From contig NW_011887296.1 in assembly GCF_000151315.2 (NCBI RefSeq), positions 963,095 to 1,027,094 on the forward strand: 64,000 nucleotides of DNA, read 5' to 3'. This DNA is from Capsaspora owczarzaki ATCC 30864 (Eukaryota > Opisthokonta > Filasterea). Each line of letters starts with the position of its first letter. Position 1 is the first letter of the stretch. Positions 59,082 through 64,000 of this stretch are shown here, piece after piece. The position numbers and the translations under genes were made by a program. Under the pieces are notes generated by a model, which made no database searches, had not been told where the DNA came from, and saw only the letters and a program-made list of their open reading frames with translations.

Positions 59082-61336
59082 ATGGCTGCCCTGTCAACGC
59101 CGATCAGTGGCCTGGCAATGACGCTGTCCGTGCTCCAGCGCCGCGACAACACCATCACCCGCGTTGTGGACAAGGCGACCTCTGCGACGCTCTACGAGTT
59201 TGACCAGGCCACCAAGCAATGGGTGCGTTTCGTTTCGTTTCGCGTCGTCCGTTGGCAGCAGCAGCTGATGATGTGCTTGCTGTCGGCTTCCCCTGCCCTC
59301 GCCTCCCCTCACTTGTGCTTCGTTTGGAATGGTCTCTGCTTGCTGCTATTCTAGCAGACGCGTTTCGTCGTGTGGGGCCTTCCTTGACTGCCACCCAGAG
59401 CTCGGACGGAAGCTAGCAGACGCGTTTCGTCGTGTGGGGCCTTCCTTGACTGCCACCCAGAGCTCGGGGCTCACTCGCCAGTTAACGCTTTGGGGGATGG
59501 GTGGTGTGTGTGCTTGTACAAACGCAGATCAAGTACGCCATCGCTCGGTTTCATCATCATGAACCGTCAGGCTGCCACAAGCGACGTGACCGAATACGTC
59601 ACTCCAGACGTCCAATTCCAACAGGCGGCAGGTACCAAAAAACAACGAAAACAGCACCCGAACGCGCTGCGATGTGCGTGTGGTCTCACATGTCGCTGCT
59701 TGTTGTATCCTTGTTGCAGGTGCAATCTATGGTATTTGGTTTTACTCTCCGGAAGAGCGTGAGCGGATTGGCAACTTGTTGATGAGGTAGATGAAGCGCT
59801 GTGATCTGGTATTGAGCTTCTCAGTCATTCTCACTCGCTTCAACCTTTCCCCCTCCCATTTTCGAAGCCAAAACTCTGCTCAAAGGGCCCCCGCGCAAGC
59901 ACCAGCAGCTCATCCATACCACCCAGGCCAACAGAATGGCGGTGGCGCACCAACAATGAACGGGCCGCCGATGGTGCAAGGCTTTGGTGCAAATCCCTAC
60001 CCGATGGCATACGTGCCTCAAAATACGATGGGCATGATGCACGGTCACTTTGCTGCGCCTGGAATGATGCCACAACCAGGCGTTCCCTACCACGGGCCCG
60101 CTCCTGGAGTCGCTCTAGTTGCGCCGATTCCGTCTGGCGGTCATACAGCAGCACCTCCGGCTGGTACCAAAGTAGATGTGATGGAAATGATGAAAAAGGC
60201 AGCGCAAGACCATCAAGTAAGTGCGCGCAGGTTTACAATGTGGTTGTTGAATATTTTGGACTCATCGTTTTTTTTTTTTTTTTTTTTTTCCTTATGCACG
60301 ATCATTATGTCCCTTGCTTTCCCTCGTGATTGACCCCGACCACCCCACCCCCTCCCTCTTGTTCCATTCTTGGCAACGCCAGCAACGAGTTGCTAGCGGT
60401 GCCCAGTCGACATTTGCAGGAGCCAATCCAGCGGCTGCTCTGCCACACCCTGCCTCACCGGCTCAGCCTCGACCTCCTGGGCCGATTCCTCAGCAACAAC
60501 TTCAGTCTCGTAAGCTTTCTTGTTCTTGTGCTCATTGTCATCGGGGGGGGGGTGGAGTCAGTGCTCAAACGCTCACTAGCATCCTTTCCGTGCGATTCGA
60601 AACAGACTCTTCTTTCGAAGATCCAGCAATCCTCCAGGCATCGTCTGCCAAGCCTTCCGCCGCCGACAAGACCTCAGTTCAGCGACAGGTGAGAGTTTCT
60701 GATTTCTGGTCGAATGGTGGACATCCGCACGCTTGCTTCGACATTTTTTAGCTCACGTTGTTGTCTGTTTTTCGCCGTAGCTCTTCCCTTCAGATAACTC
60801 GGCTGCTGCAAGTGGCATCTTGCCGACACCTATCAACGGCGTGAACAATAGCATCTCTGAAACCGATGCGAACAGCGACCCCGCCGATCTGCTTGGCACC
60901 ATTCTTGGCCGCGCTTTGAAAACTCTCACTACGGCAGAAGCCCCCAACCCCGCCGAGGATGTGCTGCTCTCCCCGCTCGACTTGCAAGCTGCCGCTCGCC
61001 GAAACTCTGCCGAGGCTGCGGGCGCTCCATTCCGTTCCAAAAAGCCGCTGACCAAGGACGAGCTTCGCCAAATTCTCATCTCCAAACTGACTGTAAGCTG
61101 CGGCGACAAGCTGTGTTTGGCTTTGTCTTGCTGATGCGGTGATTGGTTGTTTTCTTGTGACGCTTTGCCAACCGTATTTGTTCTTGTGTGGGTGTTTTTT
61201 TCTTTTCTTCCAAACCACTCTTTGCCAGACCGACGACACGTTCGTCAACAATCTGTTCCGCGACTACACCCGTCGATGGAAACAGCAACATTCCCAGCAA
61301 CAAGCGCCGTTGACTCGTCCTCTTTTGCCGCAGTGA
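59082..61336 (+). CDS. DCP1: mRNA-decapping protein DCP1
   Basis: Activator of the DCP2 decapping enzyme in cytoplasmic mRNA decay (P-bodies). Proposed exons: 59082-59226, 59482-59631, 59720-59786, 59868-60216, 60383-60509, 60606-60688, 60781-61092 and 61229-61336, giving 446 aa. The EVH1-like domain is residues 1-120: MTLSVLQRRDNTITRVVDKA, LYEFDQATKQW, CLYKRRSSTPSLGFIIMNRQ, AIYGIWFYSPEERERIGNLL. Compared with human DCP1A, the strand between the FQ and IWFY motifs is about 8 residues shorter. The middle is Pro/Met/Gly/Gln-rich. The C-terminal trimerisation helices are present (LTKDELRQILISKLT; DDTFVNNLFRDYTRRW). The exon 1-2 junction is uncertain. The donor after TGG (59223) leaves exon 2 out of phase; a GTTTCG donor at 59227 with CAG at 59479-59481 keeps it. 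Intron 1 carries a 55-bp tandem duplication. Confidence 0.85.
59351..59467 (+). repeat. Perfect 55-bp tandem duplication in DCP1 intron 1
   Basis: Copies 59351-59405 and 59413-59467 are identical over 55 bp and separated by 7 bp (ACGGAAG), a period of 62. Each copy begins CTAGCAGACG and contains a CACCCAG, so potential 3' splice sites are duplicated. It lies just before the second coding exon of DCP1. Confidence 0.92.
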
Positions 61337-61543
61337 GCCAGTGTTGGTCTCGGTTCTGCCAAACGGGGGCGTTCTCAACTTTTGCTGGTGCTTTGGGTTG
61401 AGGAGATTCTTTGTGCGCTGGATCTTGGTTGTGCGCTCAAATACAACCACGGGGCCCCTCAAATAGCGACTTGGACTTGACGACTAATGTACATTTGGGG
61501 GGAAATAAGCAAAGAGACCACGACAAAAACACACAAAACCACA

Positions 61544-62273
61544 CTATGCCGACACAATGTCCAGCTCCAATGCCTTGTTTGTGATTGTGTCGACGATCTC
61601 CTTTGCCGATTGTCGGTTGCAGTTGAATTCCAACTTGGTGTTGTCCGCTGGAGTCGAAAAACAAAAGAGTTGTGGCGGTCAATGGGAAGTGAGTGAGTGC
61701 GTACAAGGCGATTGAAGGGGACAGAGGCAACAGATGCACATACACAGCACGACGCTGACAGTAGGCGCTGTCTGGTTCTGCAGTGCGTTGACGACGGCAA
61801 CGTTGGTCTTGAGCGCTGGATCCTGACCCTTGCTGGCAGCGACCTGCTGGAGCACCAGGCTACGAAACAGAAAGAGTGGAAACAAGGGCGAAGAGCGAAG
61901 GGGAGTTACATGATGAGCATTCGGACACCACAGCCACATGTAGGAGGATTCTGACACACAGTCGCACAGACCCTCATCGTTGAGATAGGGTTGATAGAGG
62001 ACGAGGGGGGGGGAGAGAGAGTAAGGGATTGCAGCAAAAAGGCGAGATCTGCCTGCTTCTCTCGCTCTCCATCTTGCGCGCCCGACTTCCGTCCAATGGA
62101 GGGGGCCAAAACACACTCGAGGGGGGCGCTGACTGAGCTTGTGGTTATTGGAGTGGGGGGGGGAAGTGAAAGGTGTACCGAGCGTGCTTGGCATTCATGT
62201 TCCAGGGCGAGAAGACCACGTTGACGTCCTTGACAAACTTGAGCGCGTGCTTGAGTGAGTTGGTGCCAGCCAT
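61544..62273 (-). CDS. MRPL53: Mitochondrial large-subunit ribosomal protein mL53
   Basis: Three exons (62273-62179, 61859-61744, 61647-61544) give 104 aa, the size of mL53 (human 112). Mitoribosomal protein of the large subunit with a thioredoxin-like fold. Matches to human: FVKDVNVVFSPWNMNAKHAR against the PVKQVRVQFCPFEKN region, TAPTVSVVLSDNTKLEFNCN against the VDVLFGDGHRL strand pair, then a final helix AKEIVDTITNKALELD. The exon 2-3 junction (CTGT|GTATGT) was chosen because it keeps frame and a canonical donor. No obvious cleavable presequence; short mitoribosomal proteins often lack one. Sequence similarity is modest, so the call rests on length plus pattern. Confidence 0.78.
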
Positions 62274-62520
62274 GTTGGTGAATGGAATAACAAGTATGAT
62301 GACTGAGCAATCGGGAGAAGGTAGTGAATTGTTATGGCAAGGTGAAATCAGAGACCATTGGTTTGGGGAAAGGACAGGGATTTCCAAATGCAATAACGGC
62401 AGTCCATCCGGCAGCAGGTTCCGAGATCGATACCGCAAAGTCTACTAATAGAGAAGAAGATGGTTTGTATTGCTGGAAAAAATAAAAAAAGGTGGGGAGA
62501 AGAACCGACACTGCACTGCT

Positions 62521-63690
62521 CTACAACTCGGGCTTGAGCGTCTTCTTGTAATCGTTGATGCGCTTGACAAAGTCGGCCTTCTCGGCACAGCCCTTGCAGT
62601 CGAGGTTGAGATCGTTGACGACCTTCTTGAGCTCGCGGACTCGGAGAGTGTTGACGTCGATGGCGTTCAGGTCAATTGGCTTGTCTACAACAGGAATGTG
62701 GAAGAACACAAAGAATACAACCAAAGTGAGACATCGCCATTCATCACCAGCAAACAAGCTTAGCAGAACAAAGCAGAACGCGCATGCGCCACACGCGACA
62801 TACCGTATTTGAGATCGCAGATCTGAGGATCGCGCTTTTCAAGGCGCTCGCAAACCTTCTCCTTGGGCAGTCCGAGTGAAATGGGGCGAGACACCTCACG
62901 GAGCAGGCCAGTGGCAGCGTCTTCAGTGCCGCCGACGAAATAGCACTGTGAACGACGGTGCATCCCCGCAAGCAAGCAAGGTGAGCTGGTGAAAGGGCAA
63001 GCTCGTCCAAACGAACCAACAACCAGCACCACCACCTCCAACCCTCAACCACCATCCGCCAATCAATCAATCAATCAATCAATTACAAGCGCAAATTGAC
63101 TCTCATACCCAGCGGTTGTCCTTGCCAGTGGCCGACGCGCAGAACTCGCGGGTCTTGGCCTCAATCGCATTCATGTCGGTCAGCTCCTTGGCAGAGCACG
63201 ATGCCTGGATTGTTTCCACTGCCTTCAGGCACACTGTGACACAAAACAAAATCAACGGAGAGTGTGGTAAAGTCAAGTGAGTGCATGATGCGCAGTGAGC
63301 CCTTCCTTGTATGAAGTTCCATCATCGTTCAACAGGCAGTCCGTTTGTGGGAGCACTGCCACTGCCCGTGCTGAAGCTCGACCCCCTTGTCGAATGTGGA
63401 CTTGAGCTTGTGAGTGTTGATGTGGTTGTGCATCGGGGTGCAATGGCCAGCGGCAGATTGTGACGCTGAGCTGGACGAATCAGCGCCTTCCACGCGCGGT
63501 TCGATCGCCCAGAGCGCTGCGATGTGCTGTGCCAAAGCGCCGAGGCAAGGATCCCCTCGCCAGCATGGGATTGCAAAAAAAATGTGTGGTTTGTACCTTC
63601 GCAGCCGCCTGGGCGGTAGGCAGACGCAGTCGCAGCAGCGAACGCAAGCAGAGCCACAGTTCCAACCAGAGCAGCAACGAGCTTGACCAT
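62521..63690 (-). CDS. MANF: MANF/CDNF-type ER stress protein
   Basis: Secreted/ER-resident MANF homologue; animal MANF is induced by ER stress and binds BiP. Four exons: 63690-63597, 63233-63109, 62945-62804 and 62684-62521, giving 174 aa (human 182 with signal). The signal peptide is MVKLVAALVGTVALLAFAAA followed by TASA. The saposin-like N-domain has YRPGGCEVCLKAVETIQAS, REFCASATGKDNRWCYFVGG, TEDAATGLLREVSRPISLGL and KVCERLEKRDPQICDLKY. The SAP-like C-domain has DKPIDLNAIDVNTLRVRELK, then the CKGC redox-type motif and EKADFVKRINDY. All eight family cysteines are present plus one extra (QASC). The protein ends KPEL, a KDEL-like tetrapeptide in the place of animal RTDL, suggesting ER retrieval. 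Confidence 0.94.
63058..63083. repeat. CAAT microsatellite in MANF intron 2
   Basis: About six tandem CAAT units inside intron 2 of the MANF gene, about 25 bp upstream (in plus coordinates) of the end of exon 2. Simple repeat. Confidence 0.6.
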
Positions 63691-64000
63691 TCTGAACAGA
63701 ACAAATAAAATAAAAAATAAAATAAAAAAAAGAACTGAGATCATCAAAGACACCTACCTTTCGAGCCTTCTTGCTTTGCTGTGAACCACGAGTCCGTTTC
63801 ACTCGTCACGACTTGGCAAACTTTCAGCCTCCCTTTTCCCTCAAAGCATCTCCTGGAGCAAAATTTCGCCATGGAGTCACCACATTTCATCATGGAGTCA
63901 CCACTTGTTGTCTTTCGTCCTTCGTCCTTCGGTTGAGAAGAAGAAAAGTCCAGTTAAAATAAAAATGAAAGTGAAAAAAAAAAATCAGTTTTCATTTTTT
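63691..64000. other. Upstream flank of MANF
   Basis: About 310 bp to the window edge, AT-rich near 63700-63735 and 63955-64000. A short imperfect repeat (ATGGAGTCACCAC twice, 63872-63905) is seen. It should carry the MANF promoter. I looked for an ER-stress element (CCAAT-N9-CCACG) and did not find a clear one. Confidence 0.5.

Noticed and set aside
61437-61745. Minus-strand open frame at the mL53 3' end
   Set aside because: Shadow of the mL53 intron and last exon in another frame; no similarity.

Overview
The window is nuclear DNA of an intron-rich, gene-dense eukaryote. I could build 22 protein-coding genes containing about 100 spliceosomal introns. Most introns are roughly 45-200 nt, start GTATG/GTGAG/GTACG and end CAG or TAG. 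Spacers between genes are mostly 150-700 bp. The gene set (a receptor tyrosine kinase with HRDLAARN, BTG/Tob, MANF, YPEL5, TRAPPC12, GLT1D1, ACAD8) points to a unicellular relative of animals, a holozoan. A filasterean such as Capsaspora is my best guess, but this is inference. I recognise no mobile element, virus-derived element, tRNA or rRNA gene, or CRISPR array. One 100-base assembly gap lies at 15577-15676.

Layout. 1-1248 (-): 5' part of an AidB-like acyl-CoA dehydrogenase. 1557-4065 (-): kynurenine 3-monooxygenase. 4313-5703 (-): cyclophilin H. 6230-7521 (-): HPP-family membrane protein. 7972-14203 (-): a very large receptor tyrosine kinase with a Delta/Serrate-like N-terminus and 21 sushi repeats. 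14204-16971: gene-poor stretch holding the gap. 16972-24327 (+): GCN2 eIF2-alpha kinase (first exon not found). 24538-25914 (-): SAP-like domain protein. 27121-27832 (+): YPEL5. 28188-29455 (-): MIS12. 29816-33169 (+): intronless J-domain protein. 33325-34994 (-): EEF1AKMT4-like methyltransferase. 35385-36850 (-): BTG/Tob. 37064-40245 (-): HOP1/HORMAD. 40552-44481 (-): RhoGEF. 44482-46389: gene-poor. 46390-48643 (-): bromodomain protein. 49368-50341 (-): V-ATPase subunit e. 50591-52462 (+): GLT1D1. 52634-55067 (+): ACAD8. 55318-58688 (+): TRAPPC12. 59082-61336 (+): DCP1. 61544-62273 (-): mitochondrial ribosomal protein mL53. 62521-63690 (-): MANF.

The genes do not form one pathway. They cover housekeeping (splicing, mRNA decapping, vesicle tethering, vacuolar acidification, mitochondrial translation), catabolism (valine and tryptophan breakdown), stress signalling (GCN2, MANF), chromosome biology (MIS12, HOP1, bromodomain) and signalling (RTK, RhoGEF, BTG). 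The most unusual item is the receptor kinase. Its extracellular layout matches no animal RTK family I know. Other points of interest are a HORMA-PHD-winged-helix Hop1 protein (a meiotic marker), a 1117-residue J-protein with RRM-like folds, several stop-free introns whose length is a multiple of three, and a perfect 55-bp tandem duplication inside a DCP1 intron.

Exon boundaries were set by hand from splice consensus, reading phase and family alignment from memory. All gene models keep phase across every junction. The least certain spots are the missing GCN2 first exon, DCP1 exon 2, one RhoGEF acceptor (AAG), and the 99-nt RTK intron.
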